DNA from: Paenisporosarcina cavernae
GTDB lineage: Bacteria > Bacillota > Bacilli > Bacillales_A > Planococcaceae
Direction of reading: 5' to 3'
Length of the DNA: 64,000 nucleotides
Assembly: GCF_003595195.1 (NCBI RefSeq)
Contig: NZ_CP032418.1
Coordinates: 1,810,501 to 1,874,500, forward strand
Shown here: positions 1 through 8,018 of the stretch, piece by piece
How the letters are laid out: every line of letters begins with the position of its first letter
How positions within the stretch are numbered: position 1 is the stretch's first letter
Notes under the pieces: model-generated
What the model saw: the letters and a program-made list of their open reading frames with translations, nothing else
Told to the model about the DNA's origin: nothing
The model's database searches: none
Translations under genes and position numbers: made by a program

Positions 1-220
1 CTGCTTCTTCCTTGTTATCCACAAATTCACCTAAATAGTCAATTGTGACAACAAGACCTTCTTCATTTAATTTACGAATGGCAGCAACTGCTTGGTCAAT
101 ATCTTCACCGGCTACAAAACGAGAAGCACCAAATTTTAAGCCGTACTTTTTGGCAGCTTTTGTTAACGCTTTGTTTTTTGCTAAAAATAAAAAGAAATCA
201 CGCATTGATTGCTCAATCAT
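1..220 (-). CDS. Proline dehydrogenase, N-terminal part (cut by window edge)
   Basis: The minus strand encodes a protein beginning MIEQSMRDFFLFLAKNKAL and continuing through KYGLKFGASRFVAGED, which I recognise as the N-terminus of the monofunctional Gram-positive proline dehydrogenase (PutM/FadM type), the FAD enzyme that oxidises proline to pyrroline-5-carboxylate. About 73 residues are present and the rest lies outside the window. The start at 220 is supported by an AGGAGG box at 231-236, ten bases upstream; the next Met (residue 6) has no better site. The family call rests on recognition of a short N-terminus, so the catalytic barrel itself is not seen. Confidence 0.8.
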   Translation of the reverse strand, partial: MIEQSMRDFFLFLAKNKALTKAAKKYGLKFGASRFVAGEDIDQAVAAIRKLNEEGLVVTIDYLGEFVDNKEEA

Positions 221-359
221 GCGCTTTCAGCCTCCTCTAAATCACACAAATTCTTGCTAAATAAAGCAAATCTATTTTAACATTTTTCCGCCGAAATTCC
301 TATGTATATTATTTACGAGTCTTCTCACACTATACATAGCCAAAAGGAGGAGTAGACAA

Positions 360-620
360 ATGAATTTATTTCAATCAAACCAAACGGAACAAATCCCCTA
401 TCCAACTGTTCCTAAAATGATTTCCTCGAAAGATCTATCTTATATCAAGGATATGCATTCTTGGAATATGAATGTCTCCAAAAAAATGACGTATTATGCT
501 TCACAAGTATCTTGTGAAAAATTACGCTCTTTATTCGAAGATGCAGCAAAAACACACGAAACACATAACCAACGATTACAAAGTGTTTTAAAAGCGCATG
601 AAGGAGGTCTGCAACAATGA
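360..620 (+). CDS. Small CotF-like spore coat protein
   Basis: This 86-residue protein has no signal peptide or membrane segment and is helical and polar, with the pattern KDLSYIKDMHSWNMNVSKK seen in small companions of CotF-family proteins in Bacillus (YraG/YraD-like). A strong AAGGAGG box lies about ten bases before the ATG. Its end overlaps the next gene by an ATGA junction, so the two are probably translationally coupled. In the family such proteins are made in the mother cell and placed in the spore coat; that role here is inferred from similarity and from the coat-type partner. It is one of the few direct hints in the window that the host makes endospores. Confidence 0.72.
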   Translation: MNLFQSNQTEQIPYPTVPKMISSKDLSYIKDMHSWNMNVSKKMTYYASQVSCEKLRSLFEDAAKTHETHNQRLQSVLKAHEGGLQQ

Positions 621-916
621 CAGGTAAAACGATTCAAAATCCGGTCGTTCAGTCTGCTGGATCAACTCAATATGGGGAACGAGATATGCTGCAAGATGCA
701 TTGGCTTCTGAAAAATACTTAGTGCATTCCTATGGGATTGCAGCGCAAGAAGCTAGCCATGAAGCACTTTTTCAACTGTTGTCAGATCAATCAAGCGAAA
801 TCTCCAAATTACAACGAAACATGTACCAACAAATGTTTGAAAAAGGGTGGTATCAATTAGTAGAAGCTGAGCCACAAGAAATTTCGCAAACTTCGAGTCA
901 ATTTAAGCAGCAATAA
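617..916 (+). CDS. CotF-family spore coat protein
   Basis: The 99-residue product contains the Coat_F type sequence ERDMLQDALASEKYLVHSYG followed by a second amphipathic helix (SHEALFQLLSDQSSEISKLQ), typical of the CotF coat-protein domain, which resembles a ferritin-like helical hairpin. It starts inside the stop of the preceding small coat-like gene (ATGA), giving a two-gene coupled unit. No terminator is obvious before the thioredoxin-like gene, whose own start is 95 bases downstream. Role: spore coat component, inferred from the family. A Gln/Ser-rich tail is unremarkable. Confidence 0.78.
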   Translation: MTGKTIQNPVVQSAGSTQYGERDMLQDALASEKYLVHSYGIAAQEASHEALFQLLSDQSSEISKLQRNMYQQMFEKGWYQLVEAEPQEISQTSSQFKQQ

Positions 917-1010
917 TCAATCGAAGTAAACCAAATTTCTTTCCCCTTTTTGCCAATCCGTGTACAATGAGAGGCGTAAACTCTAAGGCTAACTATACGG
1001 AGGCATGAAA

Positions 1011-1331
1011 ATGAAAACAATTTCTACTAACAAAGATTTTCAAGATATTTTGAATAGCGGTCAAGAAGTGATGATTAAATTCCAAGCAAATTGGTGTCCA
1101 GATTGTCGTCGCATGGATATGTTCATTGACCCAATTGTGGAACAATATCAACAATACGAATGGTACGATATCGATCGCGATGAACTTCCTGAAATTGCAG
1201 AACAGTTTGATGTTCGAGGCATTCCAAGTTTATTGCGTTTCAAAAATGGAGAGAAATTAGCACATTTGCACAGCGCGAATGCAAAGTCTCCTGAACAAGT
1301 TACAGAGTTTTTAGAAGCTCAAAAAGCTTGA
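1011..1331 (+). CDS. Thioredoxin-like protein (WCPDC active site)
   Basis: A 106-residue thioredoxin fold protein. The active site is W28-C29-P-D-C32, and the cis-proline loop GIPSLLRFKNGE is present, so both redox cysteines and the substrate-binding loop are intact. It resembles the small Bacillus thioredoxin-like proteins of the YtpP kind rather than TrxA, whose motif is WCGPC. Two in-frame Met codons exist at 1005 and 1011; the GGAGG box at 999-1003 is only one base from the first and seven from the second, so the second is chosen. It is cytoplasmic (no signal peptide). A strong terminator follows, so the gene is probably the end of its own transcript. Confidence 0.85.
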   Translation: MKTISTNKDFQDILNSGQEVMIKFQANWCPDCRRMDMFIDPIVEQYQQYEWYDIDRDELPEIAEQFDVRGIPSLLRFKNGEKLAHLHSANAKSPEQVTEFLEAQKA

Positions 1332-1372
1332 TGTGATGTAAATGAAAAATTGCATTCTTTCCACGTAATAAA

Positions 1373-1411
1373 AACAACATCTCTTGAAATGTTATAGAGA
1401 TGTTGTTTTTT
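1373..1411 (+). terminator. Intrinsic terminator after thioredoxin-like gene
   Basis: A perfect 12-bp stem (1373-1384 paired with 1396-1407) closes an 11-base loop and runs into a T tract. It sits 41 bases after the thioredoxin-like stop codon. Confidence 0.9.
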
Positions 1412-1451
1412 CATGGTATACTAGTAAAAAATATCCTATTAGAGGTGTCAC

Positions 1452-1916
1452 ATGTCAGAAGTTAATGAACTCCAAATGCTACGAGAAAAAGTGGAGAGAT
1501 ACGTAGAAATTATTCGTAATATGTCTACTCCTATTATCCCTTCTATCGTACCAAGCACTATTTTAATTCCAATTGCTGGATACATAGATCAAACTCGTTT
1601 TGAAGCAATTCGCTCGAAAACACTTGCCTATATTGGTAATTCACGAGACACTGAACGCGCGATTTTCGATTTTACCGGCGTAACTATAGAAGACGTTGCG
1701 TCCTTTGATTATAATAGCCTAGCATCGGAAATTTTCCAGCTCAACGATTCGATGGCATTAATGGGTGTTCGCCCTATCTATGTTGGCTTTAACCCACGTT
1801 TTGTGCGAGAAATTGTGCACGCTGGAATCCAAGTGGAAATAGAAACGTACGTTACTTTCCGCGCAGCTCTACAACAATTAATCCGTGAAACAAGCACACC
1901 ACTTGCGAGTATGTAA
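1452..1916 (+). CDS. STAS-domain protein, RsbR-like stressosome paralogue
   Basis: The 154-residue protein begins with a short helix/coiled-coil (ELQMLREKVERYVEIIRNMS) followed by the signature link STPIIPSIVPSTILIPIAG that introduces the STAS domain of RsbR co-antagonists. The usual strand-turn FDFTGVTIEDV, which carries the phosphorylatable Thr region in RsbR/RsbS proteins, is present but the following DTxxA segment is replaced by ASFDYNSL. The normal N-terminal globin-like sensor is absent, so this is a short form. A role in SigB-type general stress signalling is inferred from the family. An AGAGGTG box precedes the ATG. A second, full-length RsbR-like gene lies at 6280-7107. Confidence 0.8.
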   Translation: MSEVNELQMLREKVERYVEIIRNMSTPIIPSIVPSTILIPIAGYIDQTRFEAIRSKTLAYIGNSRDTERAIFDFTGVTIEDVASFDYNSLASEIFQLNDSMALMGVRPIYVGFNPRFVREIVHAGIQVEIETYVTFRAALQQLIRETSTPLASM

Positions 1917-1929
1917 GTGGTGTTTTATT
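1895..1929 (+). terminator. Terminator overlapping the stop codon of the STAS gene
   Basis: A perfect 9-bp stem (ACACCACTT at 1895-1903 with AAGTGGTGT at 1914-1922) is followed by TTTATTT. The left arm is coding and the stop codon TAA is inside the right arm, so termination structure and the gene end are built from the same bases. The next gene converges on it from the other strand. Confidence 0.8.
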
Positions 1930-2764
1930 TGTGCATCAATACTTGCGAAATGCCAGCATCTTCAAATCCATTCGCCATTAAGAAAGCAATGGATCGATCA
2001 CACTTTTCTGATAAGTTATACGTATTACGATTGACCTCTTCGTTCATTTCAAGCGCATGGGCAAGAAGAAGCTCGATTCCTTCTCCTTCACTTACTTGGA
2101 ATAACGTAATATCACCTGTCGCATAATTTTTCCGTAGTAAAACGGCGCAAGTTACGGCCTCATCTTTTTTCAACAACACAATTTCTCCGCCAGCCCGTGG
2201 TCCGTGACTAGGTATACACTGCCAAGGAGCTTCTTTTGGGAAAATAGTTTCCCCAATTGGGTGATGTGCAGGAACACGCTCTATTGTAAACGAACGTAAT
2301 GGAGGCAGTTCGTCTACTAACTTGCCTTTTCCACTCAAGAACCGTAGCGTTTCCGTGAGGCTGTACCCCATTCGTTCATACAGAGCAATCGCCGGTTCAT
2401 TTTGGGACAATGCTTCGAGCGTTTGAAGCGTTACGCCGTTTTCAAGTAATACTCTCTCTGCCTCTTCCATCATTCCAATTGCGAGCTTCTTCCCGCGATG
2501 ACTTGGAATGATTCCCGTTCCGCCATTCCAGGAAATTTTCATTTCCCCAACTTTTCGGATTCCTTGTAAAACAAACCCAAATGGAACACCTTCTTCTAGC
2601 GCTACAACGGAAAGTGCAGGGGAAAGCCCTTCATTGCCAAAACGGGTGGTAAATTGGTCAAATGTTAGCTTCATGGGAATAAAATACCCTTCAAATCCTT
2701 TCAAAAAAAGCGCATGCCCCTCTTCATACGTTAACTCTGAAAAACGTTTATACGTGATCGCCAT
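1925..2764 (-). CDS. GNAT family N-acetyltransferase
   Basis: A 279-residue protein whose first 145 residues form a GNAT acetyltransferase domain: the acetyl-CoA loop is in GIIPSHRGKKLAIGMMEEAE and the later strand-helix in NEPAIALYERMGYSL. The remaining C-terminal half has no clear motif and may be a degenerate second GNAT lobe. It overlaps the end of the TetR gene by 17 bases, and a GGGGAG box lies just upstream, so it is the third gene of the Eis-TetR-GNAT operon. Substrate is unknown; drug or metabolite acetylation is only a guess from its neighbours. Confidence 0.8.
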   Translation of the reverse strand: MAITYKRFSELTYEEGHALFLKGFEGYFIPMKLTFDQFTTRFGNEGLSPALSVVALEEGVPFGFVLQGIRKVGEMKISWNGGTGIIPSHRGKKLAIGMMEEAERVLLENGVTLQTLEALSQNEPAIALYERMGYSLTETLRFLSGKGKLVDELPPLRSFTIERVPAHHPIGETIFPKEAPWQCIPSHGPRAGGEIVLLKKDEAVTCAVLLRKNYATGDITLFQVSEGEGIELLLAHALEMNEEVNRNTYNLSEKCDRSIAFLMANGFEDAGISQVLMHK

Positions 2765-3383
2765 TTCTTTCTCCCCTTTGTAAATAATTCATGAACATGT
2801 GCTGTGCAAATTCAATCATTTCTTTTGACGGAAATGATTGTCGCAACACGGCGGCATGAAGAAAAACACCGTCCATCATGACCCAAAAATATTTTGCGGC
2901 TAAAGTAGGTGAGATTGACTCGTCAAATTCTCCCTCTTGAATCCCTAGCTCAATCATCGGTGTTAAAAAGTCTTCAAACTTTTTCGCATGCGCTACATAT
3001 CGCTCGTTTGACGACGCTTTACTGCCATTAATCCAATGTTCTAATTGATTGGTAGCACGTAACAGTTTCATCCTGTCTTGCCAATCCCATTCCTTATATC
3101 CTTCAAACAAATGCGCCAGCTTCTCGGTAGCGGACGATTTAGAGAGCAACCGTTCCTCTAACATTTCCAAGGATTTCGTCACTAGTCGCTCGAGCATCGC
3201 ATGATACACTTCTTCTTTACTGGAGAAATAGTGATAGATGGAGCCTTTACTCATCGACACTTCATTCACCAAATCATCCATCGTTGCTTCGTAATATCCT
3301 TTAACCGCAAAAACCTTCTCAGCAGCAACAAGAAGTTCTTCCACTTTTTGTCGTTTATACGTTTCTGTTACTTTTGGAGACAT
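2748..3383 (-). CDS. TetR/AcrR family transcriptional regulator
   Basis: The 211-residue protein has the TetR helix-turn-helix at residues about 25-55 (ATMDDLVNEVSMSKGSIYHYFSSKEEVYHAML), then a helical ligand-binding domain. It lies 12 bases after the Eis-like gene and overlaps the GNAT gene, so all three are probably one transcript. A perfect palindrome upstream of the operon (4671-4680) is a likely operator, implying autoregulation; this is inferred. The ATG at 3383 has a GGAGGTG box seven bases away. Confidence 0.9.
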   Translation of the reverse strand: MSPKVTETYKRQKVEELLVAAEKVFAVKGYYEATMDDLVNEVSMSKGSIYHYFSSKEEVYHAMLERLVTKSLEMLEERLLSKSSATEKLAHLFEGYKEWDWQDRMKLLRATNQLEHWINGSKASSNERYVAHAKKFEDFLTPMIELGIQEGEFDESISPTLAAKYFWVMMDGVFLHAAVLRQSFPSKEMIEFAQHMFMNYLQRGERNGDHV

Positions 3384-3395
3384 TTCGCACCTCCA

Positions 3396-4643
3396 TTAAA
3401 AGCTCGTCAAACACATCGGCATTTCTTGCGCTTGAAAATACCTGTCTAATTCCGCCGCTCGCTGTGTGTGCAATGTCACGTTCCCATACTTCGCAAGTCT
3501 GGCAAGCGATGCAGTGCCCATCCACCATGCAGACAAATCACTAATAGAGATGTCAAACTCAGCAGGGTCTGTAGATTTCGAGATTTCCCATTTACCTTGT
3601 GCGAACGTAAGTTCATACGTTCCTTGATTTGGCGAATGAAAAGAATCGTTCACGTTAAATGTGAAACTAGTTGGTTCAGATGGCTTCATTCCATACGAAA
3701 ATTGAGTGGTCGCCACAAATTTCTCGATATCTAAAATGCGATACATTAATCCTGCCCCAACATTTGCCACTTCATGGTAAACACTATGAATAAGAATATT
3801 GGAATCATTTCTAGGATCTCCTACTACATGAAGGAAGTTTACATCCTGCGTCCGATAAACGACTCTCCCCACTTGATCTTGCTGACTAGCAATCCATGCA
3901 CATGTATCACGAAAAGCTGCTGATGACTCCCAAAACCATTCGTAAATTACCATTTCTTGATCAAGAAAATGGCTACCAGCTACTGGAACTAGCTTGTACG
4001 CGACAGCTGCCGTGATTCGATCATCCTCTTTCACGCCAGCATAATGTGTCACTCGTTTTTCCATCATATCTAGCTGGTTAGATGTTCGCGAAATCATCCC
4101 GTGTGTTTGATCGACAAAACGTTCGTACAACTCATTAATTGCTTTATTCTCCTTCTTTTCGAAAAACTGAACGCGCGATTTATCACCACTTGAAGGAAAT
4201 TCTTTTGGAAGTAAGCGAAATTCATAACGTGTAGGTCCTAACCCGTATCCCATTTTGTGATAAAACGGAATGGAAAAAGGATACAACGTCGTGAAGCAAA
4301 CGCCTTCTGAAGCCGCAGTTTCATGAAAATGCGTCAACAAGTCAAACGCAACTTTTTCCTTCTTATGAAAAAAATCCACTGCAACCATTCCTATACCAAA
4401 CTGACGCACTTTTTCCCCGTGAATATTCCCTAGAAAATCGTGAAGCCGATAGAGGCCAACTAACTTTTCGTACACATTAAATTTTCCATAATATCGCAAA
4501 TCCTGTTTTGTTTCCTGCTCACTCCGTAACCGTTCCTGGAATTGTTCGAGCTTCTCCTCCGAATCCAACCCCATACCAGGATACGCGGAAGCAATCAACT
4601 GTGAAGCCGCTACATAATCGTCTTTTGTTAATAAACGTATCAA
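3396..4643 (-). CDS. Eis-like GNAT acetyltransferase with SCP2-type C-terminal domain
   Basis: At 415 residues this has the three-part architecture of the Eis family: an N-terminal GNAT domain (acetyl-CoA region FGIGMVAVDFFHKKEKVAFDL), a central GNAT-like domain, and a C-terminal sterol-carrier-like domain (FTFNVNDSFHSPNQGTYELT onward) that ends with a free carboxylate, which is catalytic in characterised Eis proteins. Mycobacterial Eis acetylates aminoglycosides at several positions; whether this one does so cannot be told from sequence. The start is TTG at 4643, with GGGAGGG about eight bases upstream. It is the first gene of an operon with TetR and GNAT genes. Confidence 0.82.
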   Translation of the reverse strand: MIRLLTKDDYVAASQLIASAYPGMGLDSEEKLEQFQERLRSEQETKQDLRYYGKFNVYEKLVGLYRLHDFLGNIHGEKVRQFGIGMVAVDFFHKKEKVAFDLLTHFHETAASEGVCFTTLYPFSIPFYHKMGYGLGPTRYEFRLLPKEFPSSGDKSRVQFFEKKENKAINELYERFVDQTHGMISRTSNQLDMMEKRVTHYAGVKEDDRITAAVAYKLVPVAGSHFLDQEMVIYEWFWESSAAFRDTCAWIASQQDQVGRVVYRTQDVNFLHVVGDPRNDSNILIHSVYHEVANVGAGLMYRILDIEKFVATTQFSYGMKPSEPTSFTFNVNDSFHSPNQGTYELTFAQGKWEISKSTDPAEFDISISDLSAWWMGTASLARLAKYGNVTLHTQRAAELDRYFQAQEMPMCLTSF

Positions 4644-4670
4644 TTTCTCACCCTCCCTTTTTAAACCGAC

Positions 4671-4680
4671 TGACTAGTCA
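4671..4680. promoter_or_regulatory. Likely TetR-family operator before the Eis-like operon
   Basis: TGACTAGTCA is a perfect 10-bp palindrome, embedded in GACTGACTAGTCAATTT, the kind of sequence bound by many TetR/QacR-type repressors. It lies about 28 bases upstream of the operon start, just downstream of a TATATT element read on the minus strand (about 4687-4692). The adjacent TetR gene is the natural candidate for the binding protein. This is inferred from position and symmetry. Confidence 0.55.
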
Positions 4681-4751
4681 ATTTTAATATAGCATAAAGA
4701 GATCGATGGCTTCAAAATAAATCTTCAAGGTGAATGTATTGCGCGGGCAGA

Positions 4752-5486
4752 GTGTCCTAATGTCCGAGGAAAGTGTCCTAATGTCCGAGGAAAGTGTCCT
4801 AATGTCCGAGGAAAGTGTCCTAATGTCCAGCGAAAGTGTCTCAATGTTTGAGGAAAGTGTCCCAATGTCCAGCGAAAGTGTCTCAATGTTTCTGGAAAGT
4901 GTCCCAATGTCCAGCGAAAGTGTCCTAATGTCCGAGGAAAGTGTCCTAATGTCCAGCGAAAGTGTCCTAATGTCCAAGGAAAGTGTCCCAATGTCCAGCG
5001 AAAGTGTCTCAATGTTTCTGGAAAGTGTCCCAATGTCCAGCGAAAGTGTCCTAATGTCCGAGGAAAGTGTCCTAATGTCCGAGGAATGTGTCCTAATGTT
5101 TCTGGAAAGTGTCCTAATGTCCGAGGAAAGTGTCCCAATGTTTCTGGAAAGTGTCCTAATGTCCAGCGAAAATGTCCTAATGTTTCTGGAAAGTGTCCTA
5201 ATGTCCGAGGAAAGTGTCCTAATGTCCAGCGAAAGTGTCCTAATGTCCGAGGAAAGTGTCCTAATGTCCGAGGAAAGTGTCCTAATGTCCAGCGAAAGTG
5301 TCCTAATGTCCAAGGAAAGTGTCCTAATGTCCGAGGAAAGTGTCCTAATGTCCGAGGAATGTGTCCTAATGTTTCTGGAAAGTGTCCTAATGTCCGAGGA
5401 AAGTGTCCTAATGTCCGAGGAAAGTGTCCCAATGTTTCTGGAAAGTGTCCTAATGTCCGAGGAAAGTGTCCAAATGTCCGCGCCTA
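4752..5486. repeat. Tandem array of 35 units of 21 bp, no indels
   Basis: Thirty-five copies of GTGTCCTAATGTCCGAGGAAA follow one another from 4752 to 5486 with every unit exactly 21 bp; a further out-of-phase half copy starts at 5488. The GTGTCCYAATGT half is nearly constant, while the next seven bases come in a few variants (TCCGAGG, TCCAGCG, TTTCTGG, TTTGAGG, TCCAAGG). Groups of units recur in the same order (for example units 6-9 and 12-15), which points to larger segmental duplications. Because 21 is divisible by three and stops are absent, all six frames stay open, giving heptad-repeat peptides that I do not consider genes. The array lies between two divergent genes. Confidence 0.97.
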
Positions 5487-5587
5487 AGTGTCCCAAAGTT
5501 ACGAAATTCCCTATTAATAGACTGCCTACTACTTTATCTAGACGTTATGTGTATCCAGTATCTAGTTTCTCTTTTACTCATTCGGAG

Positions 5588-5621
5588 GATTTTCGGTTGA
5601 CCGAAAATCTTTTTATTTTTT
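5588..5621 (+). terminator. Terminator-like hairpin downstream of the 21-bp array
   Basis: A perfect inverted repeat, GATTTTCGGT (5588-5597) with ACCGAAAATC (5600-5609), is followed at once by TTTTTATTTTTT. It has the form of a plus-strand intrinsic terminator, yet no plus-strand gene lies upstream, only the 21-bp array. It could end a transcript of the array or protect the downstream gene from read-through. The remaining sequence to 5771 shows nothing else I can name. Confidence 0.75.
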
Positions 5622-5771
5622 ACAACCATAATGATAGCCTGATAAATTATCCCAATGTAGCACGCCATTTTCACCCTTCCCTGCTACCTCTATCCTTGGC
5701 AGTTTTTCTTCTAGTAAGCTATACTTTTTTCACATTGAATCGTATTCCTGCTTACTTGAAAGGGGATTATC

Positions 5772-6293
5772 ATGAAGGTTTTATTGGATGTAGAAGGGTT
5801 TTCTCAACATGATACGTCGATTGAGGCGGCTAGTCGAAATTCGGCATGTGGCCCTGTAACGGTTTTTACGCTGTTGAATTATTGGATGCCGAATGCGTGT
5901 CCATATGGGATGAATGAGTTGTATGCATTACTTGGGACGACGAGAATTGGACTTTTTACGTGGCGAATGAAAAGAAGATTGCGGAAGTTGCTTGGTTCTT
6001 CGTGGGATATTGAGACAATCTCGTTAGAGGATTCGTTGGAAGAGTTACAACAAGGTCGTCCTGTGGCGATGAAATTTGACCGCTATTTCCGATTTCAATT
6101 CCGTTCTGATTTTGAGTTTTCCTATCACTGGGTCCCGTTGATTGGATTTGAAGAAGTAAACGGAGAGGTGCGTTTATTTATACATGATAATGGCTCACCG
6201 ACAAAAGAGAGTCATATTCGTAAAGTTTCGTATACAAAAAATAAGCGAATCCTCACGTTTGTAAGGATCCGCCCACATTCTAGTTTGGTTTAA
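5772..6293 (+). CDS. C39-like papain-fold peptidase family protein
   Basis: A 173-residue protein with the features of C39-like cysteine peptidases: Cys in NSACGPVT (C26), His in YHWVPLIGF (H119) and Asp/Asn in FIHDNGSP (D139, N140). Similar proteins in Bacillus are butirosin BtrH-like N-terminal or C39-family hypothetical proteins. There is no signal peptide, no transporter and no bacteriocin gene nearby, so peptide processing is not supported by context. AAGGGGA precedes the ATG. Its last 14 bases overlap the end of the convergent RsbR-like gene. Substrate unknown. Confidence 0.68.
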   Translation: MKVLLDVEGFSQHDTSIEAASRNSACGPVTVFTLLNYWMPNACPYGMNELYALLGTTRIGLFTWRMKRRLRKLLGSSWDIETISLEDSLEELQQGRPVAMKFDRYFRFQFRSDFEFSYHWVPLIGFEEVNGEVRLFIHDNGSPTKESHIRKVSYTKNKRILTFVRIRPHSSLV

Positions 6294-7107
6294 GTTCTGC
6301 AAGTGCTTGTTTTAACGAAGAGAAGCTTTCAAATCGTCCAAAGTCGAGTCCAAGTTGCACTAGTGTTTGTGCGATGATTGGCGAAATGCCACTTACCTTT
6401 CCTTCAATACCTAGTAATGCTAAGGAGTCAAGTAAGTGAAATAATTGCTGCGCGACATATGTATCAATCGTTTGCACACCGGATAAATCGACATACATGT
6501 ATGAGATTTGAAGGCGAGCGGCTTCACTTAATGCACGTTCATGTAATACTTTTGCGCGTTCTTCATTAATGGAGCCTATGAGAGGTAGAACGGCAATTTG
6601 ATTTGTAATGAGTACAACAGGTACGGACAGTTCTGTTACAAGTTGTCTTGAAATTTCTAATTTTTTCTGTTCATGTTGCACGAAAGGCACACTGAAGTAG
6701 AATACGACATCGTTGATGCAACGGTCGAATAAGGAGATGACCTCGTAAAATTCGCGTGTCGTAAGTTTCAGTTTTTCCGCTTCTTCAAATATTAAGTCTC
6801 CAAGAATGGTTCGATAGTGAGGTACTTCCCTAAGCATCATGTCTAGCGAAACATCGCCATGACTTGCGGTATAAGTACCTGATTTTTCTCCCCATTCTTT
6901 CAATAATTCCTCACGTTGACCTTCGGATAAGCCCATACATGCTCCGTACATCTCTACTAACTCTATTCGCATCGACAAAAAGTCGATAGTTGAATCCTTT
7001 AATTCTTTATACGTCTCATTTTGTTTCTCTGTAATTAATGTTGCTAACTGTTCTGCATTCGCCAAAATAACATCTTTCATATGTACGAAATAGGATCTGT
7101 TACTCAA
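6280..7107 (-). CDS. RsbR-family stressosome co-antagonist
   Basis: The 275-residue protein has an N-terminal all-helical sensor region (about residues 1-150) and a C-terminal STAS domain joined by the typical linker VTELSVPVVLITNQIAVLPLIG. The STAS strand-helix YVDLSGVQTIDTYVAQQ contains the Thr equivalent to the RsbT-phosphorylated position of RsbR. In Bacillus such proteins build the stressosome that releases RsbT to activate SigB; partner genes (rsbS, rsbT) are not in the window. It converges on the C39-like gene with a 14-bp overlap and is followed upstream by the exonuclease gene on the same strand. Confidence 0.85.
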   Translation of the reverse strand: MSNRSYFVHMKDVILANAEQLATLITEKQNETYKELKDSTIDFLSMRIELVEMYGACMGLSEGQREELLKEWGEKSGTYTASHGDVSLDMMLREVPHYRTILGDLIFEEAEKLKLTTREFYEVISLFDRCINDVVFYFSVPFVQHEQKKLEISRQLVTELSVPVVLITNQIAVLPLIGSINEERAKVLHERALSEAARLQISYMYVDLSGVQTIDTYVAQQLFHLLDSLALLGIEGKVSGISPIIAQTLVQLGLDFGRFESFSSLKQALAELKPN

Positions 7108-7120
7108 AAAAATCCCTCCA

Positions 7121-8017
7121 CTACTTTATCGGAAATAATGATTGCAAATGACGCAAGGTGATTCGGTATTCTTGTTCACTTAACGCATCGATATGTTTCT
7201 TCGTATAATCATTTACTTTCAATGCATCTAACGTGACGTCTAGCGGGACTTCACAATCGATCGTTGCAAGTTCTTTTGACAACTTTAGCATCTCCAGTGA
7301 TTCTTCAATTTTCTTACGTTGACCAGGTTTTAGTGAAGCCATATTTTGTAGGACTCCATCGATAGAACCGTGGTTTTGAATAAATTGTAACGCACTTTTC
7401 GGGCCAATCCCTTTCACACCCGGATAACCATCGCTCGAGTCTCCCATAAATGCCTTTACATCAGCAAATTGCTTCGGTTCGAGCAAATATTCCTCTTGGA
7501 ATCGTTGCAACGTATAAACGTCATATTCTGTATACCCTTTTTTCGTAAAAGCAATCGTCGTAGAAGGCGACAAAAGTTGGAGTAAATCTTTATCTCCGCT
7601 AATAATCGTCATGTCCGCTTCGTTTTCAAATTTACAAGCAAGCGATCCAATGACATCGTCTGCTTCTTTTCCAACAACCCCAAAGCTTGTCCAATCCATC
7701 AAATCAGCCACTTGTTTTGCCATATCAAATTGTGGAAGCATTTCCTCTGGTGGTGCAGGACGGTTCGCTTTGTACCCGTCGAATAAATCATTGCGAAACG
7801 TACGGGCACCCATATCCCATGTGATGGCTAAATGGGTGGGATTCATCAACTGTTTCGCAGACATCACATGACGCGCAAAACCCTGAACGGCATTCGTTGG
7901 TATTCCTTTTGAGTTTGGAAAGTATTGTGAAAAAGCAGCCGTTGCGAAAAACGAGCGAAATAATAGTGCCATTCCGTCCACAATGAGTAAATGAGGTCGT
8001 TCGCGTTCGCCAGTCAC
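7121..8017 (-). CDS. 5'-3' exonuclease of the PolA N-domain/flap endonuclease family
   Basis: A stand-alone 298-residue homologue of the 5' nuclease domain of DNA polymerase I (Bacillus YpcP type). The metal-binding acidic residues are visible in LLIVDGMALLFRSF, KEADDVIGSLA and MTIISGDKDLLQLL, and the helix-hairpin-helix/H3TH in DSSDGYPGVKGIGPKSALQ. It removes RNA primers or flaps during replication and repair. A longer frame to 8044 exists, but GTG at 8017 is chosen because a GGAGG box (8024-8028) lies six bases upstream, inside the end of the reductase gene, and leaves a one-base gap. The two are therefore probably coupled. Confidence 0.88.
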   Translation of the reverse strand: MTGERERPHLLIVDGMALLFRSFFATAAFSQYFPNSKGIPTNAVQGFARHVMSAKQLMNPTHLAITWDMGARTFRNDLFDGYKANRPAPPEEMLPQFDMAKQVADLMDWTSFGVVGKEADDVIGSLACKFENEADMTIISGDKDLLQLLSPSTTIAFTKKGYTEYDVYTLQRFQEEYLLEPKQFADVKAFMGDSSDGYPGVKGIGPKSALQFIQNHGSIDGVLQNMASLKPGQRKKIEESLEMLKLSKELATIDCEVPLDVTLDALKVNDYTKKHIDALSEQEYRITLRHLQSLFPIK

Positions 8018-8018
8018 T

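Noticed and set aside
218-235. Catabolite-response (cre) site at the proline dehydrogenase start
   Set aside because: TGAAAGCG matches half of a cre site, but the right half does not match and it lies over the start codon.
4752-5486. CRISPR array
   Set aside because: There are no unique spacers; the repeats are directly adjacent, the unit is 21 bp, and no cas gene is near.
4684-5812. Long overlapping frames across the 21-bp array (up to 360 residues) as repeat proteins
   Set aside because: All six frames are open because the unit is 21 bp and has no stop; no start has a ribosome site, and variants change amino acids freely.
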